From Algicola sagamiensis DSM 14643 (GTDB lineage Bacteria > Pseudomonadota > Gammaproteobacteria > Enterobacterales > Alteromonadaceae): a DNA stretch of 64,000 bases. The notes beneath the pieces were generated by a model, which ran no database searches, had not been told where the DNA came from, and worked only from the letters and a program-made list of their open reading frames with translations. This document shows positions 55,297-63,470 of this stretch, piece by piece (within the stretch, counting starts at the first letter, position 1; every line of letters starts with the position of its first letter). The DNA lies in contig NZ_KB894497.1 of assembly GCF_000374485.1 (NCBI RefSeq), forward strand, positions 124,001-188,000, written 5' to 3'. The translations under genes and the position numbers were made by a program.

Positions 55297-55887
55297 ATGA
55301 CATTAGAGCACAGCTGTAATATCCTCGAAGTGACCACTTATTATCTTGAACAAACGCAACAGCCAGAACGTCAGTATTTGCTCCCAGAGGGATGCTCTAT
55401 TCACCGCTTAACATCAAAAGATATTCAAGTGGCACAGTTTTTCTTTAAAGCTGTCGGTGGCATATGGTTGTGGGACAGTCGGTTGCATTGGGATTATCAA
55501 GATTGGAAAGAACATTTAGAGCAGGCTTCCGTTCATATTTTTGTTGCGAACAAAAATGGTGTGCCAATTGGATTCTTTGAATTAAATGAAACAGAAGGTA
55601 TTGAACTGAAGTTTTTTGGACTCTTACCGGAATATGTTGGACAGGGACTCGGAAGTTGGCTGTTGGAAGAAGCATGTGAAATGGCTTGGTCATTCAATCC
55701 TGAGAGAGTGTGGGTACATACGTGTAGTGAAGATCATCCGTTTGCTTTACAAAACTACAAACAGCGGGGTTTTCAACTTTATCATCAAGAGACAGAAACT
55801 GAATCAAGTCCTCTAGAGGAAGACTCAATTTGGCTTACCCCCAAATTTACCTTCAGCGTATTTGAACGATTTCGATCAAGCGACTAG
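55297..55887 (+). CDS. GNAT-family N-acetyltransferase
   Basis: A 196-aa acetyltransferase. The acetyl-CoA binding motif is GLLPEYVGQGLGSWLLEEACEMA (QXXGXG/A with flanking hydrophobic strand), preceded by IGFFELNETEGIELKFF and followed by VWVHTCSEDHPFALQNYKQRGFQ, the usual C-terminal GNAT strand. Substrate unknown. A weak ribosome binding sequence precedes ATG at 55297. It is transcribed alone, with an AT-rich gap downstream. Confidence 0.87.
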   Translation: MTLEHSCNILEVTTYYLEQTQQPERQYLLPEGCSIHRLTSKDIQVAQFFFKAVGGIWLWDSRLHWDYQDWKEHLEQASVHIFVANKNGVPIGFFELNETEGIELKFFGLLPEYVGQGLGSWLLEEACEMAWSFNPERVWVHTCSEDHPFALQNYKQRGFQLYHQETETESSPLEEDSIWLTPKFTFSVFERFRSSD

Positions 55888-56057
55888 AATTTTTGTTAAT
55901 TTTTTGAATTTTCAGATGGGTGTTAATAAAATGTAATATTCTATCTTACTGAAATTAAAAAATTAATAAAAAAGTTTGATAAAAAGCTATGTAACAAACT
56001 TTTAAAAATAAAGATAATGAATTATAATAGCGCTGAATTGAATGAAAGGGGAAACCA
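55888..56057. other. AT-rich intergenic region
   Basis: 170 bp rich in A/T runs after the GNAT gene, before a short ORF at 56058. A TATAATAG-like sequence near 56025 could be its -10 element. No terminator-like stem was seen. Confidence 0.45.
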
Positions 56058-56174
56058 ATGACCAGAGCTTCAAATCGTGGCTTTAAACTTACAACAGCCG
56101 TATATTTTGTTTTGTTTTTAGGCATTAGTGCAGTTTTTACAAGCGCAGCTGAAGCATCAGTCTTTCTTCTATAA
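56058..56174 (+). CDS. 38-aa hydrophobic small ORF
   Basis: An ORF of 38 codons from ATG at 56058 to TAA at 56172-56174, with AAAGGGG about 8 bp upstream. The product has a basic start (MTRASNRGFK), a hydrophobic helix of about 19 residues (AVYFVLFLGISAVF) and the tail TSAAEASVFLL. It could be a one-span membrane protein or a short secreted peptide with an AXA cleavage site. It ends 8 bp before the convergent smrA stop. No family recognised; plausible but unproven coding sequence. Confidence 0.45.
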   Translation: MTRASNRGFKLTTAVYFVLFLGISAVFTSAAEASVFLL

Positions 56175-56182
56175 TTGTCTGG

Positions 56183-56773
56183 TTATTTCCTCCGGGATGC
56201 GTGACGCTCCCGGTTTTCACGCTTTTTCTCTTCACTCTTTCTCAACAGGACATACACAGCCCCTAAACCGCCATGGTGTTTTTGTGCACTATGAAAAGCA
56301 AGAACTTCTGGCATTTCTTGCAGCCATTTATTGACATAACTTTTCATAAGCCCAGGGTGTGGTTTCGTTTGTTTCCCCATCCCATGCTGAATCAGAATCG
56401 TCCGAATATTTCTCTGATAACACTCTGTTAAGAAGTTAAAGATACTTCTTCTTGCATCAGCCAGAGGTTGTCCAAACAGGTTGAGTGTGCTGTCAACTTG
56501 ATACTGACCTAATCGAAGTTTCTTATAGACCCCTTCTTGAACACCATCTTTTTTGTAACCAATGATATCGTATGGGTCGATGAGGTCGACGTACTCCATA
56601 GATAGATAATTTGGATCACAAGCTTCTTCCTTTTGTGCAGCCTCCTGACGTGCTAATTGTGCTTCTGTTGGTGTCAGCTGCTGAGACTGTTCATAGATCT
56701 TGTCATCAGACTTCATGCGCTTTACATCTGACATTTCTGCTAAAAACAGCTCTAAATCATCGCTTTTTGACAT
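56183..56773 (-). CDS. smrA: Smr-domain protein SmrA/YdaL-type
   Basis: A 196-aa protein related to E. coli YdaL (SmrA). The N-terminal half is acidic and variable (DLELFLAEMSDVKRMKSDD), then DIIGYKKDGVQEGVYKKLRLGQY and the Smr domain with LNLFGQPLADARRSIFNFL, LIQHGMGK (HGXG/K motif) and HHGGLGAVYVLLR. Smr domains nick branched DNA or RNA; the role in this strain is untested. The ATG is close to the DUF4286 stop on the same strand (28 bp), so they may share a transcript. Confidence 0.9.
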   Translation of the reverse strand: MSKSDDLELFLAEMSDVKRMKSDDKIYEQSQQLTPTEAQLARQEAAQKEEACDPNYLSMEYVDLIDPYDIIGYKKDGVQEGVYKKLRLGQYQVDSTLNLFGQPLADARRSIFNFLTECYQRNIRTILIQHGMGKQTKPHPGLMKSYVNKWLQEMPEVLAFHSAQKHHGGLGAVYVLLRKSEEKKRENRERHASRRK

Positions 56774-56801
56774 GGTTACAACTCACATTGAGGAAGGAAA
56801 G

Positions 56802-57131
56802 TTAGCTCCTTTCATTATACCGAAAGGATGATTGTGTTGGCGATAAAATACGACGTGTCGCAGTAAATTGACTCCCAAAGCGCCTCAGACCGTCGGCCCT
56901 CATTTCGGGCGCTTGATGTTCAAAGTAGTGATTCAAAGCATTTTCAGACTCGATCTGGTAGTGAACAACAAACAGAACTTCCCGTAAATCTGACTGGTCA
57001 ATCGACTTGAATAGCTGTGCATCCTGAAAGCCTGGGATTGCGAGCATTTGCTGAATATGTTCATAGAGCCAATGCGTATATTCAACCAGTATTGTTCGTT
57101 GTACTGTGAGATTGACTTCATAGATGACCAT
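56802..57131 (-). CDS. DUF4286 family protein
   Basis: A 109-aa protein beginning MVIYEVNLTVQ, typical of DUF4286 (ferredoxin-like, related to dimeric alpha-beta-barrel monooxygenase-like folds). HWLYEHIQQMLAIPGFQDAQLF and VVHYQIESENALNHYFEHQAPEMRADG follow the conserved pattern. Function unknown. ATG at 57131 or 57134 can start it, with AAGGA upstream of both; the frame from 57203 lacks a site. Confidence 0.82.
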   Translation of the reverse strand: MVIYEVNLTVQRTILVEYTHWLYEHIQQMLAIPGFQDAQLFKSIDQSDLREVLFVVHYQIESENALNHYFEHQAPEMRADGLRRFGSQFTATRRILSPTQSSFRYNERS

Positions 57132-57288
57132 CATTGTGTTCCTTATGCTTGAATCGTATAACCCTGAAACAGTTGATTTTACATGTATTTTAATCAGCAA
57201 CAAGATAAGTTTGATGTTTTTCTAGTCATCGCTTTCTGAAATACGGTATGGTGGAAAGAAAAATACAGTTCTTAAAAGGGTTATCTCG

Positions 57289-58194
57289 ATGTCAGGTGTT
57301 TCAATTGTTTCTCTGGATACAAACAGCACATTTTTTAAATCTCTCACTCATTTCGCAGACTTAGATCCCATTGAAGTCATTCAACGCACTTTTCCGGATG
57401 GAGAAAGTTATCTGAAAGTGAACGCGCCGAAGGTTCATGAAAAGGTTTGGATCCACCTCGATTTCTCTGATCCCAATCGAAAAATTCTACCGCTGATTTT
57501 TCTATCAAAAAAGCTAAGAACTATGGGGGCGAAGTTTGTTGGTCTGCTTTCTCCATATCTTCCATATATGCGACAAGATAATGAGTTTCATCAAGGAGAG
57601 GTTCAATCAGCTCATTATATGGCGGAGCTGGTCTGCATGCACTTTCATGGCCTATTAACCGTTGATCCACACCTGCATCGAATTGATAACCTTGATGAGT
57701 TATATTATATCGATCATCAAACACTGAGCGCAGGCGAGTGCATTGCACATTGGATCGATGAAAATGTCCATGAACCATATTTAATCGGCCCGGACGAGGA
57801 AAGTATTCAATGGGTTCAGCGAGTTGCAAAGCGATTGAATATTGATTATCAAATCCTAATCAAAGAACGGTTTGGCGATCGTGATGTACAGGTTTCTCAG
57901 CCAAAAATTGCTATTCCTGAAGGAAAAACACCTGTGATTTTAGATGATATCGTTTCTTCTGGAATGACAATGATTGAGGCGATTAAGCAGGTGAAACCCA
58001 GGAGTCAAATTTCTCCTGTTTGTGTGAGTACTCATGGAATTTACGCGGAAGATGCGAAACGCAGAATGATGGCAGCTGGTGCTGCACGTGTTGTTTGTAC
58101 AAATACACTAGAGACAGAAGTGGCTGATATCGATATCACCTCCATATTACATGGTGCCGTATGTCAGTGGGATTATTCAAAGTGGCTTGATTAG
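57289..58194 (+). CDS. Ribose-phosphate pyrophosphokinase paralogue
   Basis: A 301-aa PRPP synthetase-family protein, which makes 5-phosphoribosyl diphosphate from ribose 5-phosphate and ATP. The ATP/flexible loop region YLPYMRQDNEFHQGEV and the PRPP-binding loop PVILDDIVSSGMTMIEA (about residues 216-232) are intact, as is the TVDPHLHRID metal site (in place of DLHADQ of housekeeping Prs). The differences suggest a second PRPP synthetase, not the essential prs. It is monocistronic; its TAG is part of an 18-bp palindrome. Confidence 0.85.
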   Translation: MSGVSIVSLDTNSTFFKSLTHFADLDPIEVIQRTFPDGESYLKVNAPKVHEKVWIHLDFSDPNRKILPLIFLSKKLRTMGAKFVGLLSPYLPYMRQDNEFHQGEVQSAHYMAELVCMHFHGLLTVDPHLHRIDNLDELYYIDHQTLSAGECIAHWIDENVHEPYLIGPDEESIQWVQRVAKRLNIDYQILIKERFGDRDVQVSQPKIAIPEGKTPVILDDIVSSGMTMIEAIKQVKPRSQISPVCVSTHGIYAEDAKRRMMAAGAARVVCTNTLETEVADIDITSILHGAVCQWDYSKWLD

Positions 58195-58209
58195 GGTCAA
58201 CTGACCCTA
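58192..58209. terminator. Palindrome carrying both convergent stop codons
   Basis: TAGGGTCA-AC-TGACCCTA. Its left end is the TAG of the PRPP-synthetase paralogue (plus) and its right end, read on the minus strand, is the TAG of the next gene. On plus it is followed by TTTGCTTTTT, giving a possible U-tract. Confidence 0.6.
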
Positions 58210-58665
58210 GAATTTGCTTTTTATCCAGTAAATCCCAGCTGAGACCATGCCTTCTTTGTGAACGAGGTTATATCGACTACAGTTTTCTTCGGCTGTATCT
58301 GGATAGCAAAGGTAGAGCGCAGAAGAGCTTTCGTCGATCACAACAAGTTGGTTGGAGTCTAACAGTTGTCCAGGCTCTCCAAATAAGCCGGAGATATAGA
58401 CACTTTTTGTGACGACATCCAGTTTATGGTAGGTCACGAGTTGTGGTTTTGGCGCAAGAACAAAACCAATGGCTAAAATACTGATAAATATAAGGAGTGG
58501 TGTTTTCGACTTTTTCTTGGCTGGTGCACTAGCCGAAGCACCAGCTTGTGCTTGCGCTTTTTGTGCCTTTTGAGGGCCCTTTTGTGGTGGTTTTCCTTTT
58601 TTTGCACCTTTTGCAGGCTGCTTCACTGGGTTGAGCAGCCCTTGTTTCTTTGCTTTTGTGCCCAT
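58207..58665 (-). CDS. Single-span membrane protein with Lys/Ala/Pro-rich N terminus
   Basis: A 152-aa protein. The first 52 residues are a low-complexity Lys/Ala/Pro/Gln tail that is strongly basic and cytoplasmic by the positive-inside rule, then one membrane helix (LLIFISILAIGFVLA, about 57-71) and a C-terminal periplasmic domain of about 80 residues with a probable disulfide pair (YLCYP, ENCSR). No family recognised. It lies 25 bp after the start side of the M28 peptidase transcript, on the same strand and upstream-to-downstream order peptidase last is not implied. Confidence 0.7.
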   Translation of the reverse strand: MGTKAKKQGLLNPVKQPAKGAKKGKPPQKGPQKAQKAQAQAGASASAPAKKKSKTPLLIFISILAIGFVLAPKPQLVTYHKLDVVTKSVYISGLFGEPGQLLDSNQLVVIDESSSALYLCYPDTAEENCSRYNLVHKEGMVSAGIYWIKSKF

Positions 58666-58690
58666 ACAACCTATTCATTTAAAGAATTCA

Positions 58691-60139
58691 TTAGAGCGAT
58701 TTATTTGTGTTTTTCATGTGAGCGATATCTTCACGTGTTGAAGGCTGCTCACGGAAATAAAAATCACTGTTTGCTACCAAGTGTAGCATGGTAACCCAGG
58801 CTGCAACGTTTTGCTGAAGGTGTTTTGAGTTAACTTTATCCAAGGTGTCATCCGCGGTATGGTGGTAATCAAAATAATCAGTGCCATCTTGATAAAGAGA
58901 TAGAACTGGAACACCAGCGTTTTTCAGGACAGAAATATCTGGCCCACCATAGGCTTTGTTATGGCCGCGTTCGATATCAAGTGGCTTTAACGCACGAAAT
59001 AATTCATCAACAAATCCCAGTTTGTTGGGGGCAAAGCGGGTTTGTAATTGCCAGACAGGGCCACCTCCAAAGTCTGACTCAGTAGCAAGAATATGATCCT
59101 TTAATTCTTCTTTATGCGCTTCAAGGTATGCTTTCGCACCAAGCAAGCCAATTTCTTCTGCTGCATAAAGCACAACACGAATCGTCCGTTTAGGGCAAGA
59201 TGATTTTGATTGAATCAAATGTGCTGCCGCAGTGACAATGCCAACACCTGCGCCATCATCTAATGCACCTGTACCTTCATCCCAAGAGTCTAAGTGAGCA
59301 CTTGCGAGGACGATTTCATGTGGTCGTTCACACCCTGTGATTTCTCCAATGACGTTATAGCTCGTTTTGTCTTCAAAAAATTGATTTTGTAAATTGAGTT
59401 TGATGGTGACGGGCTTGTCTGCTTTGACAATTTCTTCAATAAGATCTGCATCAGGTGATGACAATGCAGCTGCTGGGATTTTAGGAGCATCTTTTTGATA
59501 ACGAACCATGCCTGTATGTGCAAGTCGATGATTGCTTGTTCCGACTGAGCGGATCAGGATTGCAACAGCGCCCTTGGATGCCGCGATGGATGCACCTTGA
59601 GAACGCTTTTTGACTGCTTTACCATAGTTCGCCCCTGTTTTATGCTTCTGCATCCCTTCATAAATCACAACGATCTTACCCATCACATCATCAGGAGATG
59701 CAACCTTGAGCGTTTCGAGTGACTTGGTGAGGTAGATAGGGGCTGTGATCCCTTGCTCCGGAGTTGATACACTGCCTCCGAGTGCTGAGATAACAAGCCG
59801 GTGCTGATATGGTGCAATAATATTGGCTGTTGCTTGAATTCTGGACCAGTGTTTGACGCTGACAGGCTCTTTATAGACTTTATCAAAACCAAGTGCGATC
59901 AGCTTTTTTTCAGCCCAAGCAACTGCTTTTATATCAGCTTCAGTCCCTGGTAGTCGTGCGCCGACTTCAACGGTCAGAGAGCGAACAAGTTCATAAGCCA
60001 GATCACTTTCTAATGCCTGCGACTGTAGTTGTTGTACTTTATTTTTCGCATGATTGTTTTCTATGGATAGAGCTGACTCAGAAAAAAGAGCTGCAAGCGA
60101 AAAGGTAAGTAATAACAAGCGGATTACAGGGGTTCTCAT
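58691..60139 (-). CDS. Exported M28-family zinc aminopeptidase
   Basis: A 482-aa peptidase with signal peptide (cleavage near residue 26, SESALS-IE). A PA-insert domain lies between about 125 and 250. The M28 catalytic part has zinc ligands in ASAHLDSWDEGTGALDDGAG (His, Asp), the general base and ligand in YAAEEIGLLG (Glu-Glu), ESDFGG and the last His in YHHTADDT. It resembles carboxypeptidase Q-like aminopeptidases acting in the periplasm or outside. ATG at 60139 is preceded by AGGA at 11 bp; TTG at 60160 is less likely. Confidence 0.9.
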   Translation of the reverse strand: MRTPVIRLLLLTFSLAALFSESALSIENNHAKNKVQQLQSQALESDLAYELVRSLTVEVGARLPGTEADIKAVAWAEKKLIALGFDKVYKEPVSVKHWSRIQATANIIAPYQHRLVISALGGSVSTPEQGITAPIYLTKSLETLKVASPDDVMGKIVVIYEGMQKHKTGANYGKAVKKRSQGASIAASKGAVAILIRSVGTSNHRLAHTGMVRYQKDAPKIPAAALSSPDADLIEEIVKADKPVTIKLNLQNQFFEDKTSYNVIGEITGCERPHEIVLASAHLDSWDEGTGALDDGAGVGIVTAAAHLIQSKSSCPKRTIRVVLYAAEEIGLLGAKAYLEAHKEELKDHILATESDFGGGPVWQLQTRFAPNKLGFVDELFRALKPLDIERGHNKAYGGPDISVLKNAGVPVLSLYQDGTDYFDYHHTADDTLDKVNSKHLQQNVAAWVTMLHLVANSDFYFREQPSTREDIAHMKNTNKSL

Positions 60140-60291
60140 CTGTATATTTGTCCTCAGCAATTCATTTCAGCCATACGATAACACATCTGTCCAGTGGCTA
60201 AATAGACCGAGTTGGACTAGTTTAGAATTAATGCCGTAGTGAAATTGGCAACATAATAAAGACAACCTTGGACGAAAGGGAGGTGACTGTA

Positions 60292-60654
60292 GTGGAAGAT
60301 ATGTCAGTTTTAATCATAGATGATGTCGGAACCGTTCGTTCTTTTTTAAAGCAAACACTTGCTCATCTTGGAATAGCTTCAATTGTTGAAGCGTCAAATG
60401 GTGCTGCTGGTTTAAAAGCCTATAAAGATCAAGTTCAAGACGTCGTATTTCTGGATATTGGTCTGCCCGATATGGATGGTAAAGATGTACTTAAGGAACT
60501 GAAACTTATCAATCCGAAAGCCAATATTGTGATGATTTCAGCACATAGTACTGTGGACAATGTGAAAGATGCGATAGCAAGTGGTGCGAAGGGATTCGTT
60601 GTGAAGCCATTTTCACCGAAGAAAATCGCAGCAATTTTGAAAAAATTTATCTAG
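60292..60654 (+). CDS. Single-domain response regulator (CheY-like)
   Basis: A 120-aa stand-alone receiver domain: LIIDDVGTVRSFLKQTL, phospho-acceptor Asp in VVFLDIGLPDMDG (about residue 54), the switch serine in VMISAHST and KPFSPKK. There is no output domain, so it must act by protein contact. GTG at 60292 has GGGAGGTG upstream; ATG at 60301 is an alternative and the TTG at 60268 is unlikely. No kinase gene adjoins it. Confidence 0.9.
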   Translation: MEDMSVLIIDDVGTVRSFLKQTLAHLGIASIVEASNGAAGLKAYKDQVQDVVFLDIGLPDMDGKDVLKELKLINPKANIVMISAHSTVDNVKDAIASGAKGFVVKPFSPKKIAAILKKFI

Positions 60655-60755
60655 GACCTTCTATTTTTCTTCTCCAAGGAGGGAGAAGCTCTTCAAGCAG
60701 GGGATGTCGGGATATTTGAGGTGAGAACAAGAGGAAGTCCCTTTCCACGCAAATA

Positions 60756-61094
60756 CTAATCTGTGAGTGAATCTGATTTACTGTTTTGAACAGCTGCAAT
60801 TTCTTTAATTGTCACTGTTCCTGTGCGATTCAGCATTTTGGCGTTGTTCATCGCCTTATGCGTAATCGCAAATTCATAAGCACTTTCTCCATTACACATC
60901 AACTTTTCGTTGATTTCATCCATGGTGAGATTATTTTGCATTAAAGTTTTTCGAAGCGTATGTTGGTGATTTGACTTAATTGCATGGCACGTATCCACCA
61001 ATTTAGTGAGATACTCGCTTGTGAGATCAGCTTGTGCCAAGAAAGGAATGAAACTACCAACAATGAGCACTACTTTTGTCGTTGACCGGATCAT
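60756..61094 (-). CDS. Exported DUF3718-like protein
   Basis: A 112-aa protein with signal peptide (cleavage near residue 22, FLAQA-DL). Two cysteines spaced as in DUF3718 proteins (VDTCHAIK and KLMCNGESAYEFAITH) suggest a periplasmic disulfide. Assignment is tentative. It is transcribed alone, convergent with the receiver gene. Confidence 0.65.
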   Translation of the reverse strand: MIRSTTKVVLIVGSFIPFLAQADLTSEYLTKLVDTCHAIKSNHQHTLRKTLMQNNLTMDEINEKLMCNGESAYEFAITHKAMNNAKMLNRTGTVTIKEIAAVQNSKSDSLTD

Positions 61095-61269
61095 ATCTAT
61101 ACCTTTTGAGTATGTATTGTTAAGGACAGTTTGTTACATCGTGTGAGATTTACAGCGACTAGTAAGTAATAGATTAGTGTGGTTTCGGTTTATTGATAGA
61201 TCGATAAGGAAGAAGGGTATAACTAAGAGGAATGCTGACGGAAAGTCAGTTAAGTCGATCGTTGAACCT

Positions 61270-61309
61270 AGAAAAACAAAGGCTGAAAAATCTCAGCTTT
61301 TGTTTTTCT
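61270..61309 (-). terminator. Rho-independent terminator of rpsT
   Basis: A 17-bp stem with one mismatch (61270-61286 with 61293-61309, A5 and T5 rich ends) about 40 bp after the rpsT stop. Read on the minus strand it ends in TTTTTCT. A smaller stem TGTTGG/CCAACA (61319-61336) precedes it. Confidence 0.85.
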
Positions 61310-61350
61310 TATAGGCTCTGTTGGCGTGAACCAACACAGTCTGATGCGAA

Positions 61351-61611
61351 TTAAAGCGCTTTGATCTTCGCCGCTAGACGAGACTTATGACGAGCTGCTT
61401 TATTCTTGTGGATCAGACCTTTAGTCGCGTAGCGATCCAAAACTGGAACAACTTTTTCGAAAGCATTTTGTGCTTCGTCTTTTTGGCCCGCTTCGATTGC
61501 TGCGTCAACTCTCTTAAGGAAAGTACGCATCATGGAGCGACGGCTAGCATTGTGCTTACGACGCTTTTCTGCTTGGATAGCACGCTTTTTTGCTGACTTG
61601 ATGTTAGCCAA
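61351..61611 (-). CDS. rpsT: 30S ribosomal protein S20
   Basis: An 86-aa highly basic protein of the small ribosomal subunit, binding 16S r[29 protein letters not shown] at the N terminus, DAIEAG, and [15 protein letters not shown] at the C terminus are standard S20. Length matches E. coli (87). GGAG precedes the ATG. It is divergent from murJ, as in many gammaproteobacteria, and has its own promoter and terminator. Confidence 0.97.
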   Translation of the reverse strand: MANIKSAKKRAIQAEKRRKHNASRRSMMRTFLKRVDAAIEAGQKDEAQNAFEKVVPVLDRYATKGLIHKNKAARHKSRLAAKIKAL

Positions 61612-61660
61612 GGTGAAACTCCTAACTCAGTTCAAATTCTACTTACAATAAAGGCCGTGG

Positions 61661-61689
61661 AATATGCCTTTTTTCTCGCCATTTGTCAA
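61661..61689 (-). promoter_or_regulatory. Sigma70-type promoter of rpsT
   Basis: On the minus strand TTGACA (61689-61684) is followed after 17 bp by CATATT (61666-61661), about 50 bp before the rpsT start. A second TATAAT (61783-61778, minus strand) farther up may be another start. Just downstream of that, ATGAATGAGGC occurs twice at 15-bp spacing (61747 and 61762). Confidence 0.75.
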
Positions 61690-61834
61690 TTCCCAAGATA
61701 GAAATATTCGAGGTGGCGAGTAAAAAATTTCAATCAATGCGCTCATATGAATGAGGCATCCATGAATGAGGCGTAGTATTATACACGACTTCAAACAAAG
61801 CTTTCATAAAAATAATTGATTTAAGGAGCGGGGA

Positions 61835-63391
61835 TTGGCGCGTAAATTGTTTAAATCTGGCATGATCGTCACGATGATGACAATGTTATCCAGAGTACTC
61901 GGCTTGGCACGGGATGTGATCATCGCAGACAAAATCGGTGCAGGGGCCAGTGCGGACGTTTTTTTCTTTGCCAATCGCATACCTAACTTCTTACGCCGCC
62001 TGTTTGCTGAAGGTGCATTTTCTCAAGCTTTTGTCCCAGTACTGGCAGAAGTAAAGGAGAAACACGGTGATGATGAGGTGAGGCAGTTCCTTGCAAAAGT
62101 CTCGGGAACGCTCGGGGTAATCTTGCTTATCGTTACGCTCATCGGTGTTTTACTTTCCCCTTTAATCGTAATGACATTTGGCGCTGGTTGGTTCTTAGAT
62201 TGGGTAAATGACGGGCCGCAAGGGCATAAATTTGACCAAGCCAGCTTGATGTTGAAAATTACTTTTCCCTATTTATTTTTTGTTTCATTTGTTGCGTTGT
62301 CTGGTTCTGTTCTCAATACATATAATCGATTTGCACTTGCGGCATTTACGCCTGCTTTATTGAATATCTCGATGATTGGTTGTGCGATCTGGCTCAGCCC
62401 CCATCTGGAAGAGCCTGCATACGCACTCGCAATCGGTGTATTTGTTGGCGGTGTTGCTCAGTTTTTACTCCAGTTACCTTACCTGTTTCGGAAAAAGCTA
62501 CTTGTGCGTCCCAAATGGGCTTGGCGTGACCCTTGGGTTGTGAAAATCAGAACCCTCATGATCCCTGCTCTTTTTGGTGTTTCTGTGAGCCAGATTAACT
62601 TATTTTTAGATACTGCTATTGCCTCATTTCTCGTTTCATCCTCGATAAGTTGGTTGTATTTTGCTGATAGATTACTTGAGTTCCCGCTTGGTTTGTTTGC
62701 GATCGGGATTGCGACGGTGATCTTACCTCATCTTTCAAAGTTACATGCTCAGGAAAGTACTGAAGAGTATCAAGCGACAGTTGAATGGGGCATGCGTTTT
62801 ATAGGGTTATTTGGCCTACCTGCGATGGTTGGTTTGATTATTTTAGCGAAGCCGATTATTGCGCTGCTCTATTTGCGTGGAGAATTTACACTCAATGATG
62901 TGAATCAGGTTGGTTTCGCTTTATACGCGTATGCATCTGGTTTGCTCGGGTTTATGATGATCAAAGTTTTGGCACCAGCATTCTATGCCCGTCAGGATAC
63001 AAAAACACCCGTTAAAATTGGCATTATCACGATGGTTGTGAATATGGGGCTCAATTTGCTTTTCGCACCATTATTTGGTTATGTCGGGCTAGCTGCGGCT
63101 TCCGCAATTGCTGCATATGTCAATGCAGGTATGCTCTATTTTCAGTTGAGAAAACAAATGCAGTTCCGTCTGTCACGGTCAACAAAAATATTCTTTGCCA
63201 GGTTGTGTTTGAGTGCAGGTGGAATGGCAGGGGTACTTCTCTACGCTTTAGAACCTTGGAATGAGATGCAGCATTGGACTTGGGATGCATTTGGCAAGCA
63301 GCTACTTTGGTTAATTCCATGCGGTGGAATATCTTATTTTGTGGTCTTTTTTGTACTCGGTGGTCGGCCTCGACAAATATTACATTCATAG
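61835..63391 (+). CDS. murJ: Lipid II flippase MurJ
   Basis: A 518-aa, 14-span inner membrane MOP-superfamily protein that flips lipid II for peptidoglycan synthesis. The N-terminal SGMIVTMMTMLSRVLGLARDV, then DVFFFANRIPNFLRRLFAEGAFSQAFVPVLAE, and PLGLFAIGIATVILPHLS are the family signatures. Length is normal. TTG at 61835 has AAGGAG at 6 bp. It is followed by ribF (79 bp), as in enteric bacteria. Confidence 0.96.
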   Translation: MARKLFKSGMIVTMMTMLSRVLGLARDVIIADKIGAGASADVFFFANRIPNFLRRLFAEGAFSQAFVPVLAEVKEKHGDDEVRQFLAKVSGTLGVILLIVTLIGVLLSPLIVMTFGAGWFLDWVNDGPQGHKFDQASLMLKITFPYLFFVSFVALSGSVLNTYNRFALAAFTPALLNISMIGCAIWLSPHLEEPAYALAIGVFVGGVAQFLLQLPYLFRKKLLVRPKWAWRDPWVVKIRTLMIPALFGVSVSQINLFLDTAIASFLVSSSISWLYFADRLLEFPLGLFAIGIATVILPHLSKLHAQESTEEYQATVEWGMRFIGLFGLPAMVGLIILAKPIIALLYLRGEFTLNDVNQVGFALYAYASGLLGFMMIKVLAPAFYARQDTKTPVKIGIITMVVNMGLNLLFAPLFGYVGLAAASAIAAYVNAGMLYFQLRKQMQFRLSRSTKIFFARLCLSAGGMAGVLLYALEPWNEMQHWTWDAFGKQLLWLIPCGGISYFVVFFVLGGRPRQILHS

Positions 63392-63470
63392 GTGCTGATC
63401 CAAGTGAATTTGTAAGATATAATCCGGCGATTTCCTGCGCGAACTATAAAAGAATAGAAACTGAGGTTGC

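Noticed and set aside
60669-60688. CTTCTCC/GGAGAAG stem after the receiver gene
   Set aside because: The stem is short and lacks a U-tract on either strand, so I did not call it a terminator.
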